Under the pieces are notes generated by a model, which saw only the letters and a program-made list of their open reading frames with translations, ran no database searches and was not told the DNA's origin. This document shows positions 42,329 to 51,298 of a stretch of DNA of 55,539 nt, piece after piece (the stretch's first letter is position 1; every line of letters starts with the position of its first letter). This stretch comes from Henriciella sp. Its GTDB lineage: Bacteria; Pseudomonadota; Alphaproteobacteria; Caulobacterales; Hyphomonadaceae. A program made the translations under genes and the position numbers. Location: the NCBI GenBank assembly GCA_021776655.1, contig JAJFFK010000044.1, positions 1-55,539 on the forward strand. The letters run 5' to 3'.

Positions 42329-43876
42329 TCAAGGTCTTGGCCCAAACGCTGTGCGTCCGGTTTCCAGCACACGGCGGGCGTGATGGACGAAATCGACCAA
42401 TAGGGGCCGCGTATCCCGTGGGTCAATGATCTCCTCGGCATAGAAGGCTTCGGCGGTTCTAAACGGTGAGGCGATGGCGTCGAAGCGTTCGTGCAGGGAC
42501 TTCAAATAAGCCTCTTTATCCTCGGCCTCGAGCAATTCCTTGCGATAGGCCGCTTCAATTCCCCCCGCCATAGGCAGCGACCCCCAATCGCCAGACGGCC
42601 AGCAATAGCGCCATTTCGCCTTGCTCGGATTGAACATCACACTCCCGGCCAGGCCATAGGCTTTGCGGATCACGACAGCACAGATCGGCACGGTCGCCTG
42701 ATACATCGCGGCCATCGCGCGCGCACCTTTGCGCGTCACGCCAGCCGTTTCATGGCGCACGCCGCAGGCAAATCCGGGGCAATCAACAAAGTGAACAACT
42801 GGCAGATGAAAGGTTGAGCAGAGGTCCATATGCCGGATAACTTTCTCGCAGACATCGGCGGTCCATGCGCCGTCCAGAAAGAATGGATCACCGGCCAGAA
42901 TACCAACCGGGTGGCCATCAATCCGGGCAAATCCGGTGACAAGGCCTCTGCCCCATTGGCTACCAATCTCGAAGAAGCTACCCAGATCAACCGCCGCTTC
43001 AACAATCTTGCGGGGTTTGTACGGCGTCTTGCCATCGGTCGGCACGATTGACAGCAAGGCCTCATCCTTACGGGCCGGATCATCGTCAGACACTGTGATC
43101 GGCGGCAATTCATGCACACTGCTCGGCAAGTAAGACAAGAACCGCCGCGCCGCTACAAACGCATCGGCTTCGCTATCGACGACATCATCGACCGTGCCGT
43201 TGCGGGCCTGAATCCGCCAGCCGCCAAGCTCTTCCTTGGTGACATCCTCGCCGAGCGCGCGCGTCACCGGAGGCCCAGCGACAAAGACCTGGCTCAGGCC
43301 GCGTACCATGACCGAGTAATGGCTCGCCGCGACCCGGCCTGCGCCCATACCAGCGCATGGCCCAAGGGCCAGCGAGACAAATGGCACTTCGCCCATGCCG
43401 TGAACGATATATTCCCACCCCGGCGTTTCGGGAATGTAGGTCCGTGGGTCCTTCTCGAACATCTTGATTGAGCCGCCACCGCCCGTGCCATCGATCAGCT
43501 GCACGAACGGCATGCGATAGTCCTGCGCCTGTTTGATCGACTGGATCAGCTTGCCGCGGATTGAGGCGTCCGCCGCGCCGCCCCGAACGGTAAAATCATC
43601 GCCAAGAATGAAGGCAGGTCGGCCATTCAAACGACCTCGACCCATCACCGAGTTTGAGGGCAGAAAGGTCTCAAGCTCCTGATCGTCATTATAGGTTGCG
43701 ACACCGGCAATCTTGCCAATTTCGTGAAAACTTCCCGGATCGGCCAGAAACACGACCCGTTCGCGCACGGTTAGTTTTCCGCGCCCGCGTTGACGCGACA
43801 CCGGCTCTTCGCCGCCCATTTTTTCCGCCAACCGTTCACGGCGGCGCAACTCTTCGATTGATTTTTCCCAGCTCAT
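42329..43876 (-). CDS. Acyl-CoA carboxylase carboxyltransferase subunit (PccB/AccD-like)
   Basis: The 515-residue biotin-dependent carboxyltransferase subunit has the N-terminal crotonase-like half FLADPGSFHEIGKIAG...GDDFTVRGGAADA...QLIDGTGGGGSI, then a second half VDLGSFFEIGSQWGRGLVTGFARIDGHPVGILAGDPFFLDGAWTAD...DCPGFACGVRHETAG. It carboxylates propionyl-, methylcrotonyl- or another acyl-CoA; a precise substrate cannot be read. ATG at 43876 begins MSWEKS. No biotin carboxylase is adjacent. It converges on the helicase and diverges from the SCP2 gene. Confidence 0.88.
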   Translation of the reverse strand: MSWEKSIEELRRRERLAEKMGGEEPVSRQRGRGKLTVRERVVFLADPGSFHEIGKIAGVATYNDDQELETFLPSNSVMGRGRLNGRPAFILGDDFTVRGGAADASIRGKLIQSIKQAQDYRMPFVQLIDGTGGGGSIKMFEKDPRTYIPETPGWEYIVHGMGEVPFVSLALGPCAGMGAGRVAASHYSVMVRGLSQVFVAGPPVTRALGEDVTKEELGGWRIQARNGTVDDVVDSEADAFVAARRFLSYLPSSVHELPPITVSDDDPARKDEALLSIVPTDGKTPYKPRKIVEAAVDLGSFFEIGSQWGRGLVTGFARIDGHPVGILAGDPFFLDGAWTADVCEKVIRHMDLCSTFHLPVVHFVDCPGFACGVRHETAGVTRKGARAMAAMYQATVPICAVVIRKAYGLAGSVMFNPSKAKWRYCWPSGDWGSLPMAGGIEAAYRKELLEAEDKEAYLKSLHERFDAIASPFRTAEAFYAEEIIDPRDTRPLLVDFVHHARRVLETGRTAFGPRP

Positions 43877-44033
43877 TCGCCCATCTCGGCCCCTTACGTT
43901 GGGTCGCGTCAAGTCCTGATTCAAACATTGCCGACCCGGCGCCGTTATGCGCAGCGGAAACCTGCAAGCCCTCTTGCACTCTACCGCTACCCCTGCTTTA
44001 TCAACTGGCAGAAGCATATAGATGGAGGCTTTC

Positions 44034-44336
44034 ATGGATCTTTCGGAACTCACAGCAAAAGCAGCGTCAGCAATTTCCGCTGGCGGCGACTTCACCAAAA
44101 AAGTAAAATTCGATTTTGGCGACGTCGGTAAATTGTTCATCGACGGAGTTGCTGGCAATGTCGACAATTCCGACAGCGAAGCGGATGCCACGATCAAAGT
44201 TGACTGGGATGATTTTAAGAAACTGTCTGCCGGTGAACTCGACCCAACAATGGCCTTCATGCAAGGCAAGCTGAAAGTTGCCGGCGACATGTCAGTGGCG
44301 ATGCAGCTACAAGGCCTGATGAGCAAATTCTCTTAA
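44034..44336 (+). CDS. SCP2 sterol-carrier-domain protein
   Basis: The 100-residue SCP2-like lipid-binding protein, with KVKFDFGDVGKLFIDG...EADATIKVDWDDFKKLSAGELDPTMAFMQGKLKVAGDMSVAMQL, shows the alpha/beta SCP2 fold with lipid tunnel. It probably binds acyl-CoA or sterol-like lipids. ATG at 44034 follows 'ggagg' by five bases; an ATG at 44022 is in frame but has a poorer site. It is divergent from the carboxyltransferase and followed by a terminator. Confidence 0.93.
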   Translation: MDLSELTAKAASAISAGGDFTKKVKFDFGDVGKLFIDGVAGNVDNSDSEADATIKVDWDDFKKLSAGELDPTMAFMQGKLKVAGDMSVAMQLQGLMSKFS

Positions 44337-44361
44337 GGCAAACTCTCAAGATTACTGACCG

Positions 44362-44400
44362 GGCCTCATCTTGCATTTTGCCAGGTGAGGCCTTTCGTTT
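44362..44400 (+). terminator. Rho-independent terminator after the SCP2 gene
   Basis: Stem GGCCTCAT / GTGAGGCC (one G-U pair) followed by TTTCGTTT. It likely lowers read-through into the hydrolase gene that starts 12 bases later. Confidence 0.75.
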
Positions 44401-44412
44401 CTGGATGATGCT

Positions 44413-45351
44413 ATGACGACAAGCACCGATGACAATATCATAGATGTGCCAGGCAACCCCCGGCCAGACGGCGCGCGGATTATCTGGTTCAAAGGTGGCG
44501 GTGGCCGCAAGCTGCGCGCCTGCCTCGTCCCGGCAATAGCTGATCCGGCCCGTGGCACCTGCATCATCTGCCCAGGCCGCAGCGAGTTTATTGAAAAGTA
44601 TTTCGAGGTCGCCCGCGACGTTCAGGCCAGAGGTTTCGCCGCAATTATTATCGACTGGCCCGGCCAGGGCTTGTCTGAACGGTTGCTGGATGATCGCCAA
44701 AAGGGACATATCGACCGATTCGAAACATTCATGGACGCCTTGCACAACGGGCTTGAAGCCATGCAAGACGTCTTGCCGCGTCCATATATTGCTCTCGCCC
44801 ACTCTATGGGTGGTGCGATTGCGCTGGCGGCGATTGGGCAAGGCCTGGTGAAGGTTGACGCGGCAGCGTTCAGCGCGCCAATGTGGGGCCTGCCGCTGGG
44901 GCGTATGCAGCGCTATTTCGTCTGGGCGATGCGGGTGATGGGACGGTCAAACGATTTCGCCCAGAAGCCGGGGCCACCGGAGCGCTTTGAAGAAAATATC
45001 GTGACCCATGACAAGGTCCGCTGGACCGTGCACGAAGACTTGACCAACGCCGCGCCAGACCTGTCACTTGGGCCGGTAACCTGGGGCTGGCTCGGTGCAT
45101 CGCTGGACATTGTCAGCCGGATTACACAGCCCGCTGTCCTGAGCAAAATCGACATACCCGTTTTTGTGGCCAGCGCGGCGGAGGAAAAACTGGTCGACAA
45201 TCGTGTGCATTCAGATGTTGCCGAAAACCTCCCCAATTGTGAGCATATCGCCGTCGAAAATGCATATCATGAAATCCTGATGGAAACCGATGACAAGCGC
45301 GCATTATTCTGGGCCGGGTTTGATCGGATGCTCGCCAAAGCGAATATCTAG
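44413..45351 (+). CDS. Alpha/beta hydrolase (lysophospholipase-like)
   Basis: The 312-residue serine hydrolase has the nucleophile elbow AHSMGGAIAL, an oxyanion region ICPGRSEFIEKYFEVARDVQARGFAAIIIDWPGQGLSER and the terminal catalytic His in ENAYHEILMETDD. This is the PldB/monoglyceride-lipase group acting on lysophospholipids or monoacylglycerols. Location is probably cytoplasmic, as no signal peptide is seen. The TAG stop is followed by a hairpin shared with the bacterioferritin gene. Confidence 0.9.
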   Translation: MTTSTDDNIIDVPGNPRPDGARIIWFKGGGGRKLRACLVPAIADPARGTCIICPGRSEFIEKYFEVARDVQARGFAAIIIDWPGQGLSERLLDDRQKGHIDRFETFMDALHNGLEAMQDVLPRPYIALAHSMGGAIALAAIGQGLVKVDAAAFSAPMWGLPLGRMQRYFVWAMRVMGRSNDFAQKPGPPERFEENIVTHDKVRWTVHEDLTNAAPDLSLGPVTWGWLGASLDIVSRITQPAVLSKIDIPVFVASAAEEKLVDNRVHSDVAENLPNCEHIAVENAYHEILMETDDKRALFWAGFDRMLAKANI

Positions 45352-45409
45352 GGTCTGATTTTGCCCCGCTCTAAGACGCTTGCGCATTAGCGCGAGGCAA
45401 AAAAAGCGC
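45352..45409. terminator. Bidirectional hairpin between hydrolase and bacterioferritin genes
   Basis: TTTTGCCCCGCTCTAA (45359-45374) pairs with TTAGCGCGAGGCAAAA (45387-45402) with two mismatches, giving a 16-base stem with a 12-base loop between convergent genes. Its sequence resembles the start of the repeat arm at 240-419, so it may be a fragment of that family reused as a terminator. Confidence 0.6.
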
Positions 45410-45886
45410 TTACGCGTTCGGCTCTGACTGCAAGTGCGTGTAGTTCTGGATACCAATCCGCTCGATCAGGTCGAACTGAGTTTCGAGATAATCGACATGC
45501 TCTTCCTCGTTCTGCAGGATCTTCCCGAACAGGTCGCGGCTAACATAGTCACGAACCTTTTCGGCGTGGTCCATCGCGTCACGTAAAAGCGGGATCGCGT
45601 CATTTTCAAGTGCCAGATCCGCCTTGAGAATTTCCTCGACACTTTCACCGATCCGCAACCGGCCAAGATCCTGTAGATTGGGCAGGCCGCCGAGAAACAA
45701 GACCCGCTCAATCAACCAATCGGCGTGGTGCATCTCCTCAATCGATTCCTTGTGCTCATAGTCGCCAAGTTTCGACACACCCCAATCCTTCAGCATCCGC
45801 GAATGCAGAAAATACTGATTGATCGCGGTCAGTTCATTCTTCAACGCCTGGTTCAAGAACTCGATAATTTTTGCGTCGCCCTTCAT
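45410..45886 (-). CDS. bfr: Bacterioferritin
   Basis: The 158-residue haem-binding ferritin has the diiron ligands E18, E51 and H54 and the haem-ligand M52 at positions identical to E. coli Bfr ([27 protein letters not shown]). The 24-mer stores iron in the cytoplasm. The upstream region carries a candidate Fur-like operator. With bfd (40099-40299), irr and rubrerythrin it forms part of an iron-homeostasis theme in the window. Confidence 0.96.
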   Translation of the reverse strand: MKGDAKIIEFLNQALKNELTAINQYFLHSRMLKDWGVSKLGDYEHKESIEEMHHADWLIERVLFLGGLPNLQDLGRLRIGESVEEILKADLALENDAIPLLRDAMDHAEKVRDYVSRDLFGKILQNEEEHVDYLETQFDLIERIGIQNYTHLQSEPNA

Positions 45887-45964
45887 GGTACGGTCTCCGT
45901 ATATCTACCTATGCAGCGTGATTACCGATGATCGCCCCAAAAAGCAAGAAAAATACAACAAAAA

Positions 45965-45996
45965 CAATTGCATATGAAATTGAGAAGCAATTGCAG
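45965..45996. promoter_or_regulatory. Fur-type operator candidate at bfr
   Basis: Inverted half-sites 'caattgcatatgaaattgag' and 'aagcaattgcag' lie upstream of the bfr start and echo the TTGC...GCAA-type pattern seen at bfd. The match to a known box is approximate. Confidence 0.45.
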
Positions 45997-46026
45997 AGCG
46001 ACTGAAACACAGTCGCAGTGCGAGCA

Positions 46027-47493
46027 CTAGATCATCTCATAGTCCTCAAATTTCACCTCAGCGACAGCCTTGGCATAGTCGCGTGTGTTGGCTGACCAGT
46101 TTTGGGTGATCTTGCCTTGGTCATTCTTGTACCAGGAATTACAAGCCGGATCGGCCCAGACCGTATTTTCCAAATCGGCTTGCAGCTTCTTGTTGAAACG
46201 GTCCTGCGCCGCGCGGGTTGGGACCATCGCCACAGCCCCATTTGACGCCAAACCGTCCAGCGCTTTGACGACATATTCGACCTGGCGCTCGAGCATGAAG
46301 GTAATCGCATTATGGCCAAGATTGGTGTTGGGTCCGTACAGCACGAACAGGTTCGGGAAGTCCGTCACTGTGATGCCAAGATAGGCTTCCGGCGCGGCGT
46401 CCCAGACCTGGCTCAAGTGCTGGCCATCGCGGCCCTGAATATCAACCGACCAGCGCCAACCCGTCGTCTCAAACCCGGTGGCGAAGACAACCGCGTCCAG
46501 CTCATGCAGCACACCATCCTTGGTCCGAATACCGCTCGCCTCAATCGCGGATATATGGCTTGTCTCTAGCGTAACATTATCCTGCATCAAGGTTGGGAAA
46601 TAGTCGTCAGAAATCAAAATACGCCGACAGCCAATCGGATAATCGGGCATCAGTTTCGCGCGTAGTTTTTCATCCGGAATTTGCGTATTCATGTGGTTTG
46701 TCGCCACAGTTTCATACGCCGCGCGGCCCTCTGGCGTCCATTTGAACACTTGCCAGAAATACGTGTCGGCCTGCTCGTAAATCATCTCACGGTTCATTGC
46801 GCCCAGCTTCATAGCCAGGTCTGGGGCGGACATTAACAGGGCCCCTTCTTGCGGGCTCATCGCCACGTCGCGGCGCGGAATGAACCAGTTCGGGCTGCGT
46901 TGAAACACGGTCAGGTGCGATGCCTGTTTGGCCACTTCCGGGATGATCTGCACAGCACTGGCCGCAGACCCAATCACCCCAACCTGTTTGCCGTCCAGCG
47001 CTACCGAATGATCCCACGCCGCCGAATGCAAGATGTCGCCTTCAAAGCTGTCTTTACCCTCAATCAGTGGCCAGTTCGGGCGGTTAAGTTGCCCCAGAGC
47101 ACCGATCACCGCATCGGCGATAATCTCCTCGCCGCTGGCCGTACGAACCGTCCACTGCTTGTCCGCCTCACTCCAAACCGCCGACACGGCTTCGTCGCCA
47201 AGGCGCAGGCTTGGGCGCAGCTGGTAGCGGTCGGTGATCTCCTCGGCATAGGCCTGAATCTCCGCGCCTTGCGGATAGGACCTGCTCCAATTGATGCTTT
47301 GCGCGAACGAGAACTGGTATAGCGCCACAGGCACATCGCAGGCAACGCCGGGATAGGTGTTCTGCGCCCAAGTGCCGCCGACACGGTCCAGTTTTTCGAT
47401 GATCGAGAACGTGTAACCGGCCTCTTGCAGCTTGATCGCCGCGCACAGCCCGCCCAGTCCTGCTCCGATAATTGCAACATGCATTTGCGCCAT
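46027..47493 (-). CDS. Baeyer-Villiger-type flavin monooxygenase
   Basis: The 488-residue class-B flavoprotein has the FAD-binding GAGLGG (10-15), the BVMO fingerprint F150-x-G-x3-H156-x3-W160 (FEGDILHSAAW) and the NADPH-binding GVIGSAASA. Members insert oxygen into ketones or oxidise heteroatoms; the substrate is unknown. A good gaggatgag site precedes the ATG. It is divergent from the prephenate dehydratase only in function, since both are on the minus strand, with a 137-base gap. Confidence 0.9.
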   Translation of the reverse strand: MAQMHVAIIGAGLGGLCAAIKLQEAGYTFSIIEKLDRVGGTWAQNTYPGVACDVPVALYQFSFAQSINWSRSYPQGAEIQAYAEEITDRYQLRPSLRLGDEAVSAVWSEADKQWTVRTASGEEIIADAVIGALGQLNRPNWPLIEGKDSFEGDILHSAAWDHSVALDGKQVGVIGSAASAVQIIPEVAKQASHLTVFQRSPNWFIPRRDVAMSPQEGALLMSAPDLAMKLGAMNREMIYEQADTYFWQVFKWTPEGRAAYETVATNHMNTQIPDEKLRAKLMPDYPIGCRRILISDDYFPTLMQDNVTLETSHISAIEASGIRTKDGVLHELDAVVFATGFETTGWRWSVDIQGRDGQHLSQVWDAAPEAYLGITVTDFPNLFVLYGPNTNLGHNAITFMLERQVEYVVKALDGLASNGAVAMVPTRAAQDRFNKKLQADLENTVWADPACNSWYKNDQGKITQNWSANTRDYAKAVAEVKFEDYEMI

Positions 47494-47630
47494 AGCTCAT
47501 CCTCAACCCGCTCATTCTGGGCAGGATGGACGATCCCAGCGACATGACAAGGCTTATCGCCGGGGAATATGACTTAGAGGTTCGCGCGCTTTGCGGACGG
47601 CGAACCGCGTACACTTCGCCTGAAAGCGCT

Positions 47631-48473
47631 TTAGCTTCGTCCCGGATGCGCCGGATAGACGCCGAGAATCTTTAACGAGGTCGAAAAGAAACCAAGCTCC
47701 TCGAGCGCCAATTGAACCGGCCTTTGGTCAGGATGTCCCTCGATCTCAGCATAAAATTGCGACGCGCTGAAAGACCCCTCGATCTGGTAACTTTCCAGCT
47801 TGGTCATGTTGACGCCATTGGTCGCAAAACCGCCTAACGTCTTGTACAAAGCTGACGGAATGTTGCGCACCTGAAACAGGAAAGCCGTCACCATTTTTTC
47901 GTCACCTGGCTCAATATCCAACGGTTTTGGTGCCATGATCAGGAACCGGGTCGTATTGTGTGCCGCATCTTCAATATCCCAGGCGAGGATATCCAGCCCG
48001 TACACTTCTGCAGCCAGGCTCGGCGCGATTGCCGCCGCGCGCGTGTCACCGCGTTCAGCAACCAGCCGCGCCGCGCCAGCCGTATCGGCTGCGGTCACCG
48101 CTATGATCTCACGCTCCCGCAAATATTGTCGGCACTGGCCAAGCGCCATGACGTGCGAGTAGGCCCGTTTGATATCGCCGATCTCAGCCCCTTTAACCCC
48201 CATCAGCTGAAAGCGAATGCGCATCAGATGTTCGCCGATCATGTGCAGGCTCGTAGAGGGTAGCAGGTGATGAATGTCCCCGACCCGGCCGGCAATCGTA
48301 TTCTCAACAGGAATCATCGCGAGATCGACTTGGGCCCCTTCAGCCGCCGCAAACGCGTCCTCAAAAGTACGGTAGGCCACAGGCTCGAGGTCTGGATACA
48401 CGTCCAGACAGGCAATGTGCGAGTTTGAGCCGCGCTCACCCTGATAGGCAATTTTCCCACTCGTATCAGCCAT
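47631..48473 (-). CDS. pheA: Prephenate dehydratase
   Basis: The 280-residue enzyme converts prephenate to phenylpyruvate in phenylalanine synthesis. The substrate-binding domain holds KIAYQGERGSNSHIA, the DLAMIPVENTIAGRVGDIH segment and the catalytic TTRF motif (HNTTRFLIM). A C-terminal ACT domain with NGVNMTKLESYQIEGSFSASQFYAEIEGH probably binds Phe for feedback control. The usual ESRP appears as ESYQ, as I recall for alphaproteobacteria. aggaagag precedes the ATG. Confidence 0.95.
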   Translation of the reverse strand: MADTSGKIAYQGERGSNSHIACLDVYPDLEPVAYRTFEDAFAAAEGAQVDLAMIPVENTIAGRVGDIHHLLPSTSLHMIGEHLMRIRFQLMGVKGAEIGDIKRAYSHVMALGQCRQYLREREIIAVTAADTAGAARLVAERGDTRAAAIAPSLAAEVYGLDILAWDIEDAAHNTTRFLIMAPKPLDIEPGDEKMVTAFLFQVRNIPSALYKTLGGFATNGVNMTKLESYQIEGSFSASQFYAEIEGHPDQRPVQLALEELGFFSTSLKILGVYPAHPGRS

Positions 48474-48608
48474 ATATTCTCTTCCTCACCTGCGCCGTTT
48501 CGCCGCTGCAAAAGCCCGGCGCGCGTTTCGCCACATCTGTTTATATTGAAACCAACGCAATAGCGTGTCAGAAGGCGCGCGCAAACTTGATTTTTAGGAA
48601 CGATCCTG

Positions 48609-49403
48609 ATGGGTGAACTCGGTCTGAATAAAATTTTTGGTGCTCTTCTCGCTGTTGCCCTTGCTGTCATGGGCCTGCGAGAGATTTCCAGCATGGTTTT
48701 CGGTAGCGCGCATGGCGAGGCGCACCACTTCTCATCCCTGAATGAATGGGCCGAAGAAACCTTTCACGGTTATCGCATTGAGCTAGCTGATTCGGGCGGC
48801 GCGGAGATTATTGAAGACGTCTATGATCTTGGCCTATTACTGGCGCGCGCAGATGCGACACGCGGCGAACGTAGCTTCAAAGCCAAATGCGCATCATGCC
48901 ATACAATTGAACAAGATGGCGGCAACAGCACCGGGCCAAACCTGTTTGGAACTGTTGGCGCGGCCAAGCAGAGCCATGCCAGTTTCGGCACCTATTCTGG
49001 CGCACTTGCAGGCACAGAAGGCGATTGGACTTATGCCAATATCGATGCATGGCTCGAAAGTCCGGCAAAATATGCCCGTGGAACAAGTATGGGCTTTGCT
49101 GGCCTGAAACGCGATGACGAACGCGCCAACGTGATCGCTTATCTGGCAACCTATTCAGACCTGGCACCAGCCTTCCCTGAACCTCTCCCGGCGGCTGCGC
49201 CCGAAGAGGCTGTTATCGAAGGCGCGGCCGAAGACGCCGCCGCAACCAATGCAGCAGAGACCGACACAGCAATTATTGAGGCTGGCGAGGAAGCGGTTGT
49301 CGACACAAGCGTAACGGAAACAGTCGACATTATGATCGACGATGCTGTTGAGGACGGCATTGAAACGGTCACTGAGACGGTTGAAGAGGCCACTGAACAC
49401 TAG
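48609..49403 (+). CDS. Membrane-anchored c-type cytochrome (CycM-like) with acidic tail
   Basis: The 264-residue protein has an N-terminal membrane anchor (FGALLAVALAVMGLREI), a haem-binding CASCH motif in ERSFKAKCASCHTIEQ and the class-I fold ending with a haem ligand Met in RGTSMGFAGL. It resembles CycM/cytochrome c552, which shuttles electrons from bc1 to aa3 oxidase. A tail of about 65 residues rich in Glu/Ala/Asp/Thr (residues about 197-264) is not in the CycM core. The TAG stop is followed by the CTAGGGTC motif. Confidence 0.88.
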   Translation: MGELGLNKIFGALLAVALAVMGLREISSMVFGSAHGEAHHFSSLNEWAEETFHGYRIELADSGGAEIIEDVYDLGLLLARADATRGERSFKAKCASCHTIEQDGGNSTGPNLFGTVGAAKQSHASFGTYSGALAGTEGDWTYANIDAWLESPAKYARGTSMGFAGLKRDDERANVIAYLATYSDLAPAFPEPLPAAAPEEAVIEGAAEDAAATNAAETDTAIIEAGEEAVVDTSVTETVDIMIDDAVEDGIETVTETVEEATEH

Positions 49404-49751
49404 GGTCTGAACCCGATCATATCCCCGCTTCCCCTGCCTTACCACATTCTTAATTGTCATCCCGGACGCGAAGCGATCCGGGACCCAGAGTTAAGCGTCC
49501 CTGGGTCCCCACGGGTGTCCCGGATATTTGCTGACGCAAATTCCGGGATGACAAGGAGAAGTTAGGAAACAACATAAAGACCGGACATCCCGAACACAAA
49601 ACAGCCCTGAGCTTGGTTCGTGGGCTGACACCCGTGGGGGCGCAGCCAGACCGGAACCTGCTTGGCGAAGCGTGCCCGTCAGGGCTTAGCGCTTCGCAAA
49701 ACGGCACTGAGGCGTGTTAAAAAAGTCTTGGCTTGTCATCAGATCCTGACC
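49404..49751. repeat. Partial composite repeat between convergent genes
   Basis: A 'tgtcatcccggacgcgaagc...' hairpin unit (49456-49553) and a right arm (49601-49702) of the element described at 41952-42328 fill this 348-base gap. Both edges show CTAGGGTC at the stop codons (49401 forward, 49754 reverse). I see no coding sequence here. Confidence 0.75.
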
Positions 49752-50603
49752 CTAGACACTCAACCAGTCCGGCTTGCGGCCTCTTTCAAGCTCAATATTA
49801 ACTCGGCGCGCGCCGATAGGCTCGCCATATTGGTTTGAAATGCGCGTAATCGCCGTCTTCAACGGTTCAGCTGCCACGGCCATGTGATAGCCATTGGCGT
49901 GCAGGAACATGCCCGTATCCAGCATGATCCCGACATGCCCCTTCCAGAACACCAGATCATTGCGCTGCAAGGCCCCCGGGCTTTGCCAATTCTCAATCAC
50001 CTCACCGGCCCAGTCGCTCTGCATATCGCTGTCACGTGGCAAGCTGACCCCGCAAGCTGCGAAAGCTTGCTGCATCAATCCCGAACAATCCACGCCGACG
50101 CTCTCACGACCACCCCACAAATAAGGCGCATGCATATAGCGCTGTGCAACCGCCGCCGGATCAGTCTCGAAATCGTCAACGAGACCCAATTGGTCCTCGT
50201 ACAGCCATCCAGCGCGGGCACATTTCAGAAACCTGCCCTCGCGTTGATTGTCACTGACCAATTTGGCGCCAAGCGAGATCTCGTAGCGTGGTACGGACTT
50301 GATTGACGGCTCTGGATAGACATAGGCGCGCAGCACCCGCAGACGGTGAGTGACCGTCATTTCCGGGGCTGACAGTGCGGTGATATCTGCCCACCCGGTA
50401 TAGCGATCAGCGAGGGTCTGGATCAAACCGAATCCGTTCTCGCAGTGATGCAGAACAACCCGCTCACCATGCAAGGCTTGGCTAACCGTTTCCGCGTCTG
50501 GTGCAGGGGTTTTGCGCAGCGCCGCCAGACCAGCAGTGACCTGCATTGCCAAACCCTCGCCACCGGGTGGCAAGGTCAAACGACTATCATTAAACTCTGG
50601 CAT
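49752..50603 (-). CDS. NlpC/P60-family cell-wall hydrolase
   Basis: The 283-residue cysteine peptidase has two SH3-like N-terminal regions (LRVLRAYVYPEPSIKS..) and a C-terminal NlpC/P60 domain. The catalytic Cys is in YLWGGRESVGVDCSGLMQQAF, with His in FWKGHVGIMLD and a third polar residue in LHANGYHMAV. It probably cleaves the D-Glu-mDAP bond of peptidoglycan peptides. aggag lies six bases before ATG 50603; in-frame codons upstream are not used. No signal peptide is evident, so activity may be cytoplasmic on recycling products. Confidence 0.87.
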   Translation of the reverse strand: MPEFNDSRLTLPPGGEGLAMQVTAGLAALRKTPAPDAETVSQALHGERVVLHHCENGFGLIQTLADRYTGWADITALSAPEMTVTHRLRVLRAYVYPEPSIKSVPRYEISLGAKLVSDNQREGRFLKCARAGWLYEDQLGLVDDFETDPAAVAQRYMHAPYLWGGRESVGVDCSGLMQQAFAACGVSLPRDSDMQSDWAGEVIENWQSPGALQRNDLVFWKGHVGIMLDTGMFLHANGYHMAVAAEPLKTAITRISNQYGEPIGARRVNIELERGRKPDWLSV

Positions 50604-50654
50604 TCGCCGCTCCTGACCCTGCGAACCGATTAGGACACAATGATTAAGGCGACG

Positions 50655-50807
50655 TCTAGCGCGTTTCAGGTTTCGCCGGAAACGGGCGTCCGGCAGCAAG
50701 TGCTGCCCGGCGCTGATGCGACGCGCCCGTGCAGGCCCTCGCTTTAGCGAGAAATAGCCGTGAGCGAAAACAACTGGAGCGTTTCGCTCAAAGACGGAAA
50801 TGCTCTA
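50655..50807. repeat. Palindromic element copy B
   Basis: Core 'ctgcccggcgctgatgcgac...ctcgctttagcgag...agccgtgagcgaaaac' matches the interior of the element at 11832-11993. Outer arms are more diverged but both ends carry CTAG (50656-50659 and 50804-50807). It lies between nlpC-like and marR-like genes. Confidence 0.75.
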
Positions 50808-50822
50808 GGTGTTTAGTCCCGC

Positions 50823-51194
50823 TTAAGCGACCGCGCGGCCTTTACCGGGTTCTGCCAGATCGCCTGCTTCGGCGGCAACAATATTTGCGCCAAACTCCCG
50901 CAGCCAGGTCATGCCTTCGACGGTGCGCTCAATATGCACACTGCGAAGATCACTCTCATCAGGGGTACGCCGGATAAAGGCGTGCTTTTCAAGCACATCG
51001 AGCGCCCGTGTCACGGCAGGTTTGGCAATATTCAGATCGGCGGCCAGACCGCGCACCGTATGCGGGCCGGGGGTTAGCGCCACGGTCATCATCACCGCTT
51101 GCTGGCGCGCCGTCATGTCGGATTCCTCGCGGCGAACATATGCCGTCAATGCGCACCGCCATAATTCCAGAGCCTGCCTTTGTGTCATCGCCAT
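50823..51194 (-). CDS. MarR-family transcriptional regulator
   Basis: The 123-residue MarR-like winged-helix regulator has DMTARQQAVMMTVAL, HTVRGLAADLNIAKPAVTRALDVLEKHAFIRRTPDESDLRSVHIERTVEG, covering helix-turn-helix and wing. ATG at 51194 follows 'agagg'; an upstream ATG would add a short tail. Targets are not evident; the globin gene is adjacent. Confidence 0.87.
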   Translation of the reverse strand: MAMTQRQALELWRCALTAYVRREESDMTARQQAVMMTVALTPGPHTVRGLAADLNIAKPAVTRALDVLEKHAFIRRTPDESDLRSVHIERTVEGMTWLREFGANIVAAEAGDLAEPGKGRAVA

Positions 51195-51298
51195 AGCCGA
51201 TACCTCTTTTCCGATTCGGTACCGAATCAAGAATCCGATTTGCGGACTCCGTCTAGAGTCCAGAGCATATTTTTAATCTGGATAAGATTTTCAAATGG

